Translations under genes and position numbers: made by a program
Part shown: piece after piece, positions 1 to 8,255 of the stretch
Numbering within the stretch: position 1 is the stretch's first letter
How the letters are laid out: each line of letters begins with the position of its first letter
The notes under the pieces: model-generated
Told to the model about the DNA's origin: nothing
The model's input: the letters and a program-made list of their open reading frames with translations, nothing else
Database searches by the model: none
Assembly (NCBI RefSeq): GCF_024189295.1
Contig: NZ_JAIZEN010000009.1
Coordinates: 62,001 to 126,000 of the forward strand
Reading direction: 5' to 3'
From: Halobacillus sp. A1
Lineage (GTDB): Bacteria > Bacillota > Bacilli > Bacillales > Halobacillaceae
Length of the DNA: 64,000 bases

Positions 1-27
1 TTGGTTCTATGAATAGTTCTTTAATTA

Positions 28-60
28 ACGCACTCATCTTATTGAGTGCGTTTTTTATTT
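28..60 (+). terminator. Rho-independent terminator of an upstream gene
   Basis: A 9-bp stem (ACGCACTCA paired with TGAGTGCGT) with a 6-nt loop is followed by a T-run. The gene it serves lies to the left of the window. Confidence 0.8.
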
Positions 61-292
61 TTGTTAGGTTAAACTTCATTGGTGATACTTCACGAAAAGC
101 TAATCAACGCTGTGGCAGAATAGTTGAAGCCTTCGTATAGAGAAGATCTGGTCTTTATTTTAAGGCTCAGTCTCAATGCAGTCTTTCTCTATGGAATTTT
201 TATGCACATTTTACGATCAAATCCCTTAATTGATATACTTATCGAACAAAAATATCCTGCCTCACATAAAGTGAAGCAGGACATTACAACAG
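61..292. other. Intergenic stretch with no convincing gene
   Basis: I see no ribosome binding site linked to a plausible reading frame here. The open frame starting near 124 has no Shine-Dalgarno sequence, runs into the opposite-strand gene that follows, and has no recognisable protein character. Confidence 0.5.
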
Positions 293-655
293 CTACCTCC
301 AGCGAAACGCCAAAATCAATTTACAGCACTCCTCCGAATTATCGGAGTTGTGTGGTGAGTTAAATTCTAAATGTAAACTTTCAGGATTGTAGCTTATGGA
401 TAATTTAGAAGTAATTCCGATAGAATAGATTAATCGCTCCACTTCTCCCATATCAGAGTGTTGAGCTGCATTCATAATTTTTTCCGACAAATTTTGAGAT
501 GAAGCCAGCTTTTCAATCACCTTTTCAACATCAATCAACAGTTTTTTCATTTCATTTGCGGAATGTTGAAAAAGATTAGAGTCAATTTCTTCATAAGCCC
601 GACGAGATCCGCACGCTGGACAATAATACAATTGAGGATGATACGCATAATACAT
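293..655 (-). CDS. Hypothetical 120-aa protein with N-terminal CPAC motif
   Basis: I do not recognise this family. The start is placed at the second in-frame ATG because GGGAGGAG lies about 9 bases upstream of it; the longer frame would put that Shine-Dalgarno inside the coding region. The protein begins MYYAYHPQLYYCPACGSRR, which resembles a one-knuckle zinc motif, and ends with a second pair of cysteines (EECCKLI). The middle is helical and charged. The aromatic N-terminus with a CPxC motif is reminiscent of small sporulation-associated proteins of Bacillaceae, but that is a guess. It lies alone between a terminator on the left and the YjcZ-type gene on the right. Confidence 0.6.
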   Translation of the reverse strand: MYYAYHPQLYYCPACGSRRAYEEIDSNLFQHSANEMKKLLIDVEKVIEKLASSQNLSEKIMNAAQHSDMGEVERLIYSIGITSKLSISYNPESLHLEFNSPHNSDNSEECCKLILAFRWR

Positions 656-826
656 TAACTGAATCTCCTCCCATAACAAACGTCTACTTCATCATATGTA
701 TAGAAGGTGTGTTTTGGGAATGAAAAGATTCCAACATGCCTTAATAAGAACCTGGTTAGTCGATAGCCTTTCCATCTCAGCTATATAAGCCATATAGTAT
801 AGTATCGAACAAAAGGTGGTGAAATT

Positions 827-958
827 ATGAGCTATTATGGCGGATTCGGTGGTTTCTGCGGAAACAACTACGGCGGTTACAAAGGCGGCGGCTTTGCGTT
901 GATCGTTGTTTTGTTCATCTTGTTAGTTATTGTTGGTACAGCCTATTATAAACATTAA
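827..958 (+). CDS. YjcZ-type small sporulation protein (43 aa)
   Basis: A 43-residue protein with a Gly/Tyr-rich N-terminal half (MSYYGGFGGFCGNN) and one hydrophobic C-terminal segment ([19 protein letters not shown]), the layout of the YjcZ/sporulation micropeptide family. AAAGGTGGTG sits a few bases before the ATG. The family is associated with forespore or spore membranes and coat in Bacillus, with no known enzymatic role. A second copy with a nearly identical hydrophobic segment lies at 2623-2769. The gene ends at a strong terminator shared with the opposite-strand EAL gene. Confidence 0.85.
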   Translation: MSYYGGFGGFCGNNYGGYKGGGFALIVVLFILLVIVGTAYYKH

Positions 959-1012
959 TAGTGAATGAAAGATCCATTCCTTTCTTCAATCCTATAAATT
1001 CTCACCAATCTT

Positions 1013-1043
1013 AGTCAGGACGTCATTCGTCCTGACTTTTTTT
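1013..1043. terminator. Bidirectional terminator
   Basis: A 10-bp stem AGTCAGGACG/CGTCCTGACT is followed by seven T residues on the plus strand. It lies between the plus-strand YjcZ-type gene and the converging EAL gene. Confidence 0.8.
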
Positions 1044-1047
1044 AAAT

Positions 1048-1809
1048 TCAATATTGATTAAGATCTTCAGGCGGTGAGAGGACGTTCCCTTGAGCTAAAG
1101 GAATCCCCAGATATTTTGCCAGTGCCAGCTCATTGGGACGCTCTATTCCTTCGATGATCAGTTTTGTATGAAATTCCGCACAATATTTCTTTATGCTATT
1201 AACAATGAATTGCTTTTCTTTAGATTGCTCCAAATTACTTATGAGATAACGATCGAGTTTTACATATTCAGGTTTCAACTCAACAAGTGATGCAATATCG
1301 GAATATCGTTTCCCAAAATCATCAATAGCCACCTTAATGCCCAGTCCCCTGATATTTTGCAATGCCCTGCTTAAGACACTGTAATCTTCAATTCTTTCTG
1401 ATTCATTTAATTCTAAAACCAAGTTTTGAGATTGTTGGAATTGTATAGTTAGCTTCTCTATAAAAGAAAAGAACAGTGGATTTGAAATCGTTGAAGGAAA
1501 AACATTTATAAATAACATTCCATTTCTACTTGTATATCCTTCCTTATTATAATACTCCACAGCTTTTTGAATAGATAAAGTATCTAATTCGTAAAGCTTT
1601 TCCTCAGCTTCAGCTAATTGGAACGCTTCCTCAGGTGAAAGTGAACATGCCGGTCTCAGCAATACTTCATAACCTATTTTTCTCCAAGTAGCCAAGTTAT
1701 AAATCGGTTGAAAATGATGTGAAAAAGATCGGCCATTCAACAGTTGCTCTGCAGATGTCAAATCCAACACCTCTTTGGTATTTTTATTATAAAAAAGCCT
1801 CACTTTCAT
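1048..1809 (-). CDS. Stand-alone EAL-domain protein (cyclic-di-GMP family)
   Basis: A 253-residue protein made almost entirely of one EAL domain, the family that hydrolyses or binds cyclic-di-GMP. Visible signature residues: EVLLR at 48-52 (EAL position), Asn102 in INVFP, Glu133 in LELNES, Asp163-Asp164 in DDFG, Lys184 in YVKLD, Glu220 and Glu223 in EGIE, and Gln240 in AQGN, so the metal-binding set is largely retained. Loop 6, normally DFGTGYSSL, reads DFGKRYSDI, a change that often goes with weak or lost catalysis. There is no sensory or GGDEF domain and no membrane segment. The start has only a weak Shine-Dalgarno (GGACC). It could be a phosphodiesterase or a c-di-GMP receptor. Confidence 0.85.
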   Translation of the reverse strand: MKVRLFYNKNTKEVLDLTSAEQLLNGRSFSHHFQPIYNLATWRKIGYEVLLRPACSLSPEEAFQLAEAEEKLYELDTLSIQKAVEYYNKEGYTSRNGMLFINVFPSTISNPLFFSFIEKLTIQFQQSQNLVLELNESERIEDYSVLSRALQNIRGLGIKVAIDDFGKRYSDIASLVELKPEYVKLDRYLISNLEQSKEKQFIVNSIKKYCAEFHTKLIIEGIERPNELALAKYLGIPLAQGNVLSPPEDLNQY

Positions 1810-1892
1810 GAGGTCCGGTTCTTATGCAGAATAATGTCTTAAAAGCATTTCAATAGTATTCATTTATTGCAGACAATCATTCTAAACTTAAG

Positions 1893-2444
1893 CTATCGTT
1901 TAATTCCGTAATCTCTTTTTATATTATACCATGCCTTATAACAATCTTGTAAAAATTCTTCCATTTCCCTTTCTTGATAAATACGACTAAGCGGGATGTT
2001 CGTTTCTGGAATGTGTTTGAACTTGAACTTATTGTTCAAAGTTTCGAGCGCACCAAAAAACATTCTCATTCTATCAATCTCATCTACTCTTATAATGGAA
2101 TGCGCAAGCAAAACACTTCTAATATTTTCAAGGTATTCTGTATTTTCTTTTATGATTTCAGCTAGCTTCTCGCCATTTACACTTTCATTCACTGCTTTGC
2201 TGAAGTTCATTAGCAGCTGTTCAATCATTTGTTTGTTTATGACTAATTCTCTTTTCAGAGGCTTTCTTTCCTCAGCAATCCTTCTAATGGTTTCTTTTTT
2301 AGCTTTATTCTTTTCAAACACTAATGTGACGAATACAGGGATCGCTATAGCTAAAAATGTCAAAAGGTTGCTTAACCAGTCAGCAGGGGATATACAGTTC
2401 CAGAAGCCTTCACAAAATCCATTAGTGAGCGTATCTTGTTTCAA
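1893..2444 (-). CDS. Hypothetical membrane-anchored coiled-coil protein, TTG start
   Basis: Unrecognised protein of 183 aa. The start is a TTG: AGGAGG lies six bases upstream of it, and the first in-frame ATG (2459) would place that Shine-Dalgarno inside the reading frame. After about 20 residues comes one hydrophobic segment (LLTFLAIAIPVFVTLVF), then a long charged, probably helical cytoplasmic part (KNKAKKETIRRIAEERK). This gives a single-pass protein with a soluble C-terminus. It follows no clear operon partner. The function is unknown. Confidence 0.6.
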   Translation of the reverse strand: MKQDTLTNGFCEGFWNCISPADWLSNLLTFLAIAIPVFVTLVFEKNKAKKETIRRIAEERKPLKRELVINKQMIEQLLMNFSKAVNESVNGEKLAEIIKENTEYLENIRSVLLAHSIIRVDEIDRMRMFFGALETLNNKFKFKHIPETNIPLSRIYQEREMEEFLQDCYKAWYNIKRDYGIKR

Positions 2445-2622
2445 TGTCTCCCTCCTCATGTAAGCTAATGTAATTATTGAAATTAAATATAATCAGCAAA
2501 ATAAAATATATGCTGATTTTATCTGTGCATATAACCAGCAAATTTCTTTAAAATAGTCATTCGCCTTTCCACTTCAGCCGAATTTCCATAAGTTATCGTA
2601 ATGAGATAAAGGTGGTGAGTTT

Positions 2623-2769
2623 ATGGGATATGGTTGTGGTTTAGGCGGTAACAACAGTCCGTACGGCGGATATGGTGGATATGGCTGCAGAAGAGGTGGA
2701 AACAACTTCGCTTTGATCGTTGTTTTGTTCATCCTTTTGATTATTGTAGGTGCTGCTCTCTGTAAATAA
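2623..2769 (+). CDS. YjcZ-type small sporulation protein (48 aa)
   Basis: A 48-residue protein with Gly/Tyr repeats (GGYGGYG) and a C-terminal hydrophobic helix ([18 protein letters not shown]). It is a paralogue of the gene at 827-958: the first ten residues of the hydrophobic segment are identical. AAAGGTGGTGAG precedes the ATG. The cysteines (GCGL, YGCRR) and glycine-rich head are typical of this spore-associated family. A strong terminator follows directly. Confidence 0.85.
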   Translation: MGYGCGLGGNNSPYGGYGGYGCRRGGNNFALIVVLFILLIIVGAALCK

Positions 2770-2777
2770 GCATGAAA

Positions 2778-2806
2778 AAGCCAGGGCAGCTGCCCTGGCT
2801 TTTTTC
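2778..2806. terminator. Bidirectional terminator
   Basis: Perfect palindromic stem AAGCCAGGGCAGCTGCCCTGGCTT with a T-run on the plus strand and an A-run on the other side, serving the YjcZ-type gene and the converging M50-type gene. Confidence 0.85.
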
Positions 2807-2808
2807 AA

Positions 2809-3288
2809 TTAATCTATAGGGTCGTTCGCTTTTCCATACCTTATGACATCATAGATTGCCATCCCATCACTAGGCTTTCCTTCTTCGTTTCTAAAAGGAA
2901 AAAGTGAAAAGAATATGAAATATACTGAGAAATAAGCATATTGGTAAAAGAATAAATCAGCTGGAATAATATCGGCATAGATCATATAATTCATAGCGAG
3001 AATGACGATCAAGTTAAATATACTTCCAGCTAAATAAATCGCCACGTGAGCCCAGGTTTTATTGTACGAAAGCTTTTCATACTGGCACCACCCCTCCATG
3101 AAATACATCTTCTTCACTTCCAAAGGTCCTAAATGAAAAAGTGTATTGCCTGTTCCTATACAAAACTTTATCTTTCCTCCGAACAATCGGGCAACAAGTA
3201 CATGACCCGCTTCATGGACTAATGTCACCATAGGAAGGATAAAGAAAAAATTCACAAAAAACATCGGGATATCACTTAACGTAAACAT
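2809..3288 (-). CDS. M50-family site-2-type membrane metalloprotease
   Basis: A 159-residue membrane protein with the zinc motif HEAGH at residues 25-29 inside the first hydrophobic segment, as in M50/site-2 proteases. Further hydrophobic helices are seen around NLIVILAMNYMIY and YFSVYFIFFSLF. The last part (FPFRNEEGKPSDG) may supply the distal aspartate of the family's second motif, although the usual NxxP-DG spacing is not clear. The start is set at the ATG preceded by GGAGGAATTAT; the longer frame reading upstream has no ribosome binding site. Substrate unknown; this is a short stand-alone core without a PDZ domain. Confidence 0.7.
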   Translation of the reverse strand: MFTLSDIPMFFVNFFFILPMVTLVHEAGHVLVARLFGGKIKFCIGTGNTLFHLGPLEVKKMYFMEGWCQYEKLSYNKTWAHVAIYLAGSIFNLIVILAMNYMIYADIIPADLFFYQYAYFSVYFIFFSLFPFRNEEGKPSDGMAIYDVIRYGKANDPID

Positions 3289-3579
3289 ATAATTCCTCCA
3301 GCATAGTCTTCGTTGTACTGAACTAATGCCTTCCCGTTCTCCAGCGTTTCCTAACACTTTTTCAAGAAATTTATTATATTAGTATGGTAAATCATCCATT
3401 TTCCCTAGTCGATTTTAAATTTGGACAGCTCTTCCAATCTAAATTGAAATAAATTACAGCCCCTGAATTCAGACATGTAGAGATCAGCTATCAACCATTG
3501 GTTTCTTGTGTATCCAGCGAAAATTTGTGATAATGGTATATAAAATAATCTACCCGCCCTACATAAGGAGGAACCATAC

Positions 3580-4536
3580 ATGTCCACTGTAAGTCCTGAC
3601 CCTAAATTAAAGATCTTTTCTTTGAATTCCAACACAGATCTAGCCGAAGAAATCGTCGACAATCTCGGAATTGAATTAGGTAAGTGCTCAGTAACAGAAT
3701 TTAGTGATGGAGAATTACAAATTAATATAGAGGAAAGTGTCAGAGGTTGCGACGTGTACATCATTCAATCCACAAGCGAACCCGTCAATCAGCACATTAT
3801 GGAGCTGCTTATTATGATTGATGCTTTAAGACGGGCTTCAGCGGAGTCAATTAATGTGGTTATGCCTTATTATGGCTACGCGCGTCAGGATCGTAAAGCC
3901 CGTTCCAGAGAACCCATTACTGCAAAACTGGTTGCTGACTTAATTGAACGTGCTGGAGCAACTAGACTTATTTCGATTGATATTCATGCCCCGCAGGTAC
4001 AAGGCTTTTTTGATATCCCTGTAGATTTGCTGCTTGCCATGCCGATTCTATCTAAGCATTTCTTAGAGAAAGAGCTGGAAGATGTGGTCGTCGTATCACC
4101 TGATCACGGCAGTGTTAAAAGGGCCCGTCAAATGGCTGACCGTTTGAAAACAGGAATCGCCATCATAGATAAGCGTGCCCCTAGAGGAAACTTCGCCGGC
4201 GAAATAAACATTGTCGGAGATATAGCCGGCAAAACTTGTATATTAATGGATGACATCGTCGATACTGGTATAAGAATTGAAAGCGGAACAAAGGCTTTAA
4301 TTGAAAATGGAGCAAAAGAAGTTTACGCTTGCAGCACCCACCCTGTTCTATCAGGACCTGCTATCGAGAAGATTGAAGCTTCCCCTGTTAAGGAATTGAT
4401 TGTAACGAACAGTATTCCTGTACCTCCTGAGAAGCGAATGGAGAAATTAACTCAGCTTTCTATTGCACCATTAGTAAGCGAAGCGATTAAACGTGTACAT
4501 GACGAAGAGTCAGTCAGCCCATTGTTCGATTCTTAG
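3580..4536 (+). CDS. Ribose-phosphate pyrophosphokinase paralogue with altered PRPP loop
   Basis: Full length (318 aa) and clearly of the Prs family, which makes PRPP from ribose 5-phosphate and ATP. Visible: [10 protein letters not shown] (41-50), [16 protein letters not shown] (97-112), [15 protein letters not shown] (133-147, with the metal-binding His), and [11 protein letters not shown]. The PRPP-binding loop, normally DDIIDTAGT, reads DDIVDTGIR at 224-232, so the AGT that holds the 5'-phosphate is lost. The flexible catalytic loop is also changed ([10 protein letters not shown] instead of KRRPRPNVAE). The usual Bacillus prs sits next to glmU/gcaD, which is absent here, so this is probably a second copy with reduced, altered or regulatory function. 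AAGGAGG precedes the ATG. It is monocistronic with its own terminator. Confidence 0.85.
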   Translation: MSTVSPDPKLKIFSLNSNTDLAEEIVDNLGIELGKCSVTEFSDGELQINIEESVRGCDVYIIQSTSEPVNQHIMELLIMIDALRRASAESINVVMPYYGYARQDRKARSREPITAKLVADLIERAGATRLISIDIHAPQVQGFFDIPVDLLLAMPILSKHFLEKELEDVVVVSPDHGSVKRARQMADRLKTGIAIIDKRAPRGNFAGEINIVGDIAGKTCILMDDIVDTGIRIESGTKALIENGAKEVYACSTHPVLSGPAIEKIEASPVKELIVTNSIPVPPEKRMEKLTQLSIAPLVSEAIKRVHDEESVSPLFDS

Positions 4537-4544
4537 AAAATGAA

Positions 4545-4580
4545 GCCAATCATGACAATATTGTCATGATTGGTTTTTTT
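4545..4580 (+). terminator. Terminator of the prs-like gene
   Basis: Stem CCAATCATGACAAT/ATTGTCATGATTGG followed by a T-run, 9 bases after the stop codon. Confidence 0.85.
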
Positions 4581-4641
4581 ATGACTGAATTTTTCCAGTA
4601 AGGGCATCCTTTTTATTAACTTGAATGATAAGGAGGATGAC

Positions 4642-5505
4642 ATGTCCAATAATAAGAAAGAAATAAACCCGAAACAGCACCAAAGAAAACAACCTGGTAA
4701 CGAGCATGCGATGAATCCTCTCCCAGAATACAATGATCCCAACTATCAAAGCAGTGGAAAGCTAAAAGGAAAAACAGTCATAATCACTGGAGGAGATAGC
4801 GGAATCGGAAGATCGGTCAGTTTATACTTTGCAAAAGAAGGTGCTGACATTGTTATCTTATATCTGGATGAACTTGAAGATGCTGCTTTTACTAAACGAT
4901 TGGTGGAGCAACAAGGACGCATTTGCAAGTTAATTAGTGGGAATGTGGGGAATGCAGGCTTTTGTGAAGATGCAGTAAAAGAAACAATTAATCAATTCGG
5001 AAAAATTGATGTATTAATTAATAATGCAGCCGTCCAGTTTCCTCAGAGTGACTTTATGAGTATTACAAATGAACAAATGGAACAAACTTTCCGAGTCAAC
5101 TTTTTTTCTTACTTCTATATGAGTAAAGCTGTGGTTCCTTACTTAAAAAGAGGCAGCTGCATCATTAATACATCATCCATTACAGCTTATGCAGGAAATG
5201 AGCAGCTGATTGACTATACAGCGACAAAAGGGGCCATTACTTCATTTACCCGAGCCTTATCAAAATCTCTAGTCGGAAAAGGAATACGAGTGAATGGCGT
5301 AGCTCCGGGTCCTGTTTGGACGCCTCTTATCGTATCAAGCTTTGACGAACAAAAAGTAGCAGAATTCGGTTCAGACAACCCTATGGGCCGCCCCGCTCAT
5401 CCGCGAGAGATTGCTCCAGCCTATGTTTACTTAGCGAGTGAGGATTCAAGCTATGTGACAGGTCAGATGGTTCATGTAAACGGGGGGATTATTATCAATG
5501 GATAA
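4642..5505 (+). CDS. Short-chain dehydrogenase/reductase, general-stress type (YhxC/YdaD-like)
   Basis: A 287-residue classical SDR that should use NAD(P)H to reduce or oxidise an unknown carbonyl or alcohol substrate. It has a polar Lys/Gln-rich N-terminal extension (KQHQRKQPGNEH), then the nucleotide-binding TGGDSGIGRS, NNAAVQ, catalytic Ser in INTSSI, and YTATK as YxxxK. The C-terminus ends VNGGIIING, usual for the family. The extension matches the subgroup of Bacillus stress SDRs such as YhxC and YdaD. ATG at 4642 is chosen because AAGGAGG lies 5 bases upstream; a TTG further upstream would include that site in the gene. A terminator begins at the stop codon. Confidence 0.9.
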   Translation: MSNNKKEINPKQHQRKQPGNEHAMNPLPEYNDPNYQSSGKLKGKTVIITGGDSGIGRSVSLYFAKEGADIVILYLDELEDAAFTKRLVEQQGRICKLISGNVGNAGFCEDAVKETINQFGKIDVLINNAAVQFPQSDFMSITNEQMEQTFRVNFFSYFYMSKAVVPYLKRGSCIINTSSITAYAGNEQLIDYTATKGAITSFTRALSKSLVGKGIRVNGVAPGPVWTPLIVSSFDEQKVAEFGSDNPMGRPAHPREIAPAYVYLASEDSSYVTGQMVHVNGGIIING

Positions 5506-5541
5506 AAGAGAAGCTGTCTTCAAGGCAGCTTCTCTTTTCCT
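5504..5541 (+). terminator. Terminator of the SDR gene
   Basis: 13-bp stem AAAAGAGAAGCTG/CAGCTTCTCTTTT with a 9-nt loop, starting at the stop codon. Confidence 0.8.
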
Positions 5542-5685
5542 TTGAAAAAGATAAATTAATGAGCAATCTTCCTCCTTATATATTCTATTATTATATGTTT
5601 TTATCTATTAATAGTAGATTGTCCCAAGCATTTTACTAGAACTTTCATATTATAAAGTAATCTATAAGGTAAGGAGGTGTTTCAT

Positions 5686-5922
5686 ATGGGATGCTGCGGA
5701 GATAACAATGTTGCAGGTGCTTCCAACCGTCGAAGAAAAAGAAATAACGTAGCAGGTATTAGTGATGACAACTTCCGAGTACCAGTCAAATCTTTTATTG
5801 ATAGTGATGACTTTTGCCGTGCCGTTAACCGCTGTCTGCTTGATGATTTAGTAGCTGGAGCTGAGGACGATAACCGACGACGTAGACGTCGTAAAGGTCA
5901 TAGCTGGGATAGCTGGTTCTAA
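5686..5922 (+). CDS. Hypothetical Arg-rich, Cys-containing small protein
   Basis: An unrecognised 78-aa protein starting MGCCGDNN, with two further cysteines (DFCRAVNRCLLDD) and two basic clusters (SNRRRKRNN near the N-terminus and NRRRRRRKG near the C-terminus, which ends WDSWF). TAAGGAGGTG sits about 8 bases before the chosen ATG. The paired cysteines, basic runs and small size are compatible with a spore-coat component, but nothing in the sequence proves it. It is followed by about 290 bases without a gene. Confidence 0.6.
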   Translation: MGCCGDNNVAGASNRRRKRNNVAGISDDNFRVPVKSFIDSDDFCRAVNRCLLDDLVAGAEDDNRRRRRRKGHSWDSWF

Positions 5923-6063
5923 GCACAAACTTCCACCACCTGTATAATTTCACTGACCACGTTTCAAGAAATAGTCAGAAGTTGAAAGGCGTGTCATATT
6001 TTCCTCTTCCGCCAGAGGAATTATGCTCGCTTTTTTTAATGAATCCTAACCAGAAATAATTAT

Positions 6064-6103
6064 CTAAAAAAACAAAGCTTCGATGTTATACATTGAAGCT
6101 TTG
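6064..6103 (-). terminator. Terminator of the Ig-repeat gene pair
   Basis: On the minus strand a 13-bp stem (CAAAGCTTCAATG/CATCGAAGCTTTG, one mismatch) is followed by seven T residues. It lies about 110 bases downstream of the last minus-strand stop. Confidence 0.8.
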
Positions 6104-6213
6104 CTCTTCCTGTTTTAAATGGTATTTCATTAAATTTTTTAACTACTTTAACCTCTGGTATGCAGTAAAAGTGACGGTATATCCGTGTTCATTGAGAAAA
6201 CAAATTTCAATTT

Positions 6214-6963
6214 TTAAAACTGGACGCCGCATTCTCCAATAGAAGTAATCGGACTCATCCGAGCGGTGAATGTTGTAGAGAACGTGTGACCCATGTTGTC
6301 ATTTGCCAAGACCGTCCACGTTCCTATATTACCTGGGCCAATGGACACCTCAATCAAAACTTCAAACAAACCTGTGAATACATTACCTCTTCCTAAAGCC
6401 GTTCCTCGTACTCTGGCAAAAGTATCGCCAATACAGTCAATTTCAATTCTTCTCCCTTGAATAAAATTAATGGTCGTTCCTCCGGATCCAAACGTCACAT
6501 TAAAGTTATCAACAGCGGGATTACAGTTAGGACTGGCAGTGAAGCATTGAACAGCCGTCACATTAATCGTACCGCTCAAGGTCGATGCCACTCCTTGATT
6601 AATAATATCAACTGTAGCCGATGCTCGGTTACCTTGAACCCCGATCCTGAATTTACAAGGACATTCAACAGTTGGGCACTCCGCTTGTGTACCTACGTTA
6701 GTTACAAGAATATCCCCTCCTACCTCTGCGGTAGCACTTACATCAATAGATACAAGTGGAGTTCCGGGAAGAACTGTAACAGTGGTGGAAAAATCTCCGT
6801 TCACGTCTGTTGTTGCTGGATTAGGATCATAAGACACGACTTCCTCGGGGAAGTCACTAAAGAAGATTTCCGCTCCCACTACAGGGTTTCCCCCACAAGT
6901 TAGATTTCCGGTAATGATTGCGTTACAAGTGATCAGTTGAGGTACGTTAATAATTAAGGACAT
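6214..6963 (-). CDS. Cys-rich Ig-repeat protein, C-terminal part (probable split gene)
   Basis: A 249-residue protein that starts inside the end of the upstream gene (10-nt overlap, frame -1). It opens with an Ig-like repeat (LITCNAIITGNLTCGG... VDVNGDF type) of the same kind as the two repeats in the upstream gene. This is followed by ECPCKF and a distinct C-terminal beta-rich domain of about 150 residues containing several cysteines. There is no signal peptide. The ATG lies only 7 bases before the upstream stop and has a weak, distant Shine-Dalgarno. Fusing the two frames restores the repeat spacing exactly, so it is most likely the second half of one protein. A spore-surface location is an inference from the cysteine content and lack of an export signal. 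Confidence 0.75.
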   Translation of the reverse strand: MSLIINVPQLITCNAIITGNLTCGGNPVVGAEIFFSDFPEEVVSYDPNPATTDVNGDFSTTVTVLPGTPLVSIDVSATAEVGGDILVTNVGTQAECPTVECPCKFRIGVQGNRASATVDIINQGVASTLSGTINVTAVQCFTASPNCNPAVDNFNVTFGSGGTTINFIQGRRIEIDCIGDTFARVRGTALGRGNVFTGLFEVLIEVSIGPGNIGTWTVLANDNMGHTFSTTFTARMSPITSIGECGVQF

Positions 6964-8255
6964 GGGCTATCACACTCCACTTGGACTTCTACTGAATCCG
7001 AAATCATTTGACCTTCTACTGTAGTAGAGGCTGTAATAATTACAGTACTAGAAGGTGTTCCATCAGCCACAGTTACACCCGAGAAATAGTTGCCATGACT
7101 CCCGGTTATAACAGGATTCGGATTAAAGGTGACCGCAGGGTCATCGCTTTCTAATGTCACTACAGCTCCTTCAATAACTCTTCCATCACAGCGCACCCTT
7201 CCGTCCACGAAACCATCACAAACAATTTCTTCTTCCGCGAACAGCTCGATGATACATGGATCAGCCAGGCATTGGATGATCGTCGGCAGAGAGGTGGAAA
7301 CTTCTTGCCCATTCACCGTAGTTTCAGCTGTAATCACCACATCTGTAGGCTCTGTGACGGCAGGGAGACTAGTTTCCACTTCAAAATTGCCGAACTCATC
7401 TGTGATAACAGAATCCGGCGTGAAATCTACAATCGCCGGTTCGGCACGGAAAGTTACCTCTGCGCCTTCAATAGGATCGATATCGCCACAAATCACTTTA
7501 CCTGAAAGGAACCGATCACAAATAATGACGGCCGGAACAAACACATGGATGTCACACGGAGAACAGGAAAATTCTACGTTCCCAGCAGGGATGGTCCTTT
7601 GAAAATCACTTTGCTGGACGATCCAGTCATATACTCTCGTAACCGATAGACAAGCCACCTCTTGAAGCTGCGTTGAAGTTGGTGATGTGACATATTCCTT
7701 TTCCGACGTCCTTTTAGATGTAACCTCTAAGTCTGTCATTTCGCTGGGGAAAATAACTGGACACTGGGCTGGCATAGTAAAAGAACAACGATCAGGAATG
7801 ATGACGTCCCTTTCCACACAAAAAGCAACCTCCTGTTCAATCACTGCCTCCGCGACTGTTTGAATGCTTTGGCAAACGGTGAAATGAATATCCAAAGATT
7901 CAAAAGTTTCGTCCAGACAATTCACACTGGCTTGACAATCAAAATCCGTCACACTGCAGACCACGTCTGTACCTGCAGGTGCGCACAAAATCACATGTTC
8001 ATTAAAGCAAAAGGGAATTGGATCAGACACACATAAGGTATCTTCATCCCCCACTTCGACTACAACATACCCTTGCTTACCAATCGTTATCTTTTGAAGA
8101 GTTACTGGTTCCCCATCAGGCAATTGAAGGGAAACATCTTCTCGATTCCCTTGCTCTTCACAGGTAATCTCGTCAACAGGGCTGCCTGCTGCATTGGTTA
8201 AATAACAACGTACAAACCCAGCATTCGCTAATAATTCACATAAATCTGGATTCAC
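6954..8255 (-). CDS. Cys-rich protein with two Ig-like repeats, N-terminal part
   Basis: A 433-residue protein with a GTG start; AGGGAAG lies just before it and AAAGGAG about 11 bases upstream. The first 240 residues form a Cys-rich domain (FCFNEH, CQSIQTVAEAVIEQEVAFC) that I do not recognise. Two tandem Ig-like repeats of about 85 residues follow, each with the pattern CD-F-G-V-C-(I/V)EGA-VT, DxxGN, then TxVxGQ. Each repeat is preceded by a C-P-C linker with 11 residues to the next Cys. There is no signal peptide or sortase motif, which argues for assembly on the spore rather than secretion. Translation ends at a TAA where a -1 shift would continue into the next gene. Confidence 0.75.
   Translation of the reverse strand: MNPDLCELLANAGFVRCYLTNAAGSPVDEITCEEQGNREDVSLQLPDGEPVTLQKITIGKQGYVVVEVGDEDTLCVSDPIPFCFNEHVILCAPAGTDVVCSVTDFDCQASVNCLDETFESLDIHFTVCQSIQTVAEAVIEQEVAFCVERDVIIPDRCSFTMPAQCPVIFPSEMTDLEVTSKRTSEKEYVTSPTSTQLQEVACLSVTRVYDWIVQQSDFQRTIPAGNVEFSCSPCDIHVFVPAVIICDRFLSGKVICGDIDPIEGAEVTFRAEPAIVDFTPDSVITDEFGNFEVETSLPAVTEPTDVVITAETTVNGQEVSTSLPTIIQCLADPCIIELFAEEEIVCDGFVDGRVRCDGRVIEGAVVTLESDDPAVTFNPNPVITGSHGNYFSGVTVADGTPSSTVIITASTTVEGQMISDSVEVQVECDSPCP

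Noticed and set aside
6940-6975. Programmed -1 frameshift as the established explanation for the split Ig-repeat gene
   Set aside because: No X-XXY-YYZ slippery heptamer and no clear stimulatory stem downstream; kept only as one possibility among single-base loss, sequencing error and reinitiation.
7129-7602. 157-codon frame antisense to the Ig-repeat gene
   Set aside because: A shadow of the repeat-rich gene on the other strand; Ser/Thr-rich low-complexity composition and no ribosome site.
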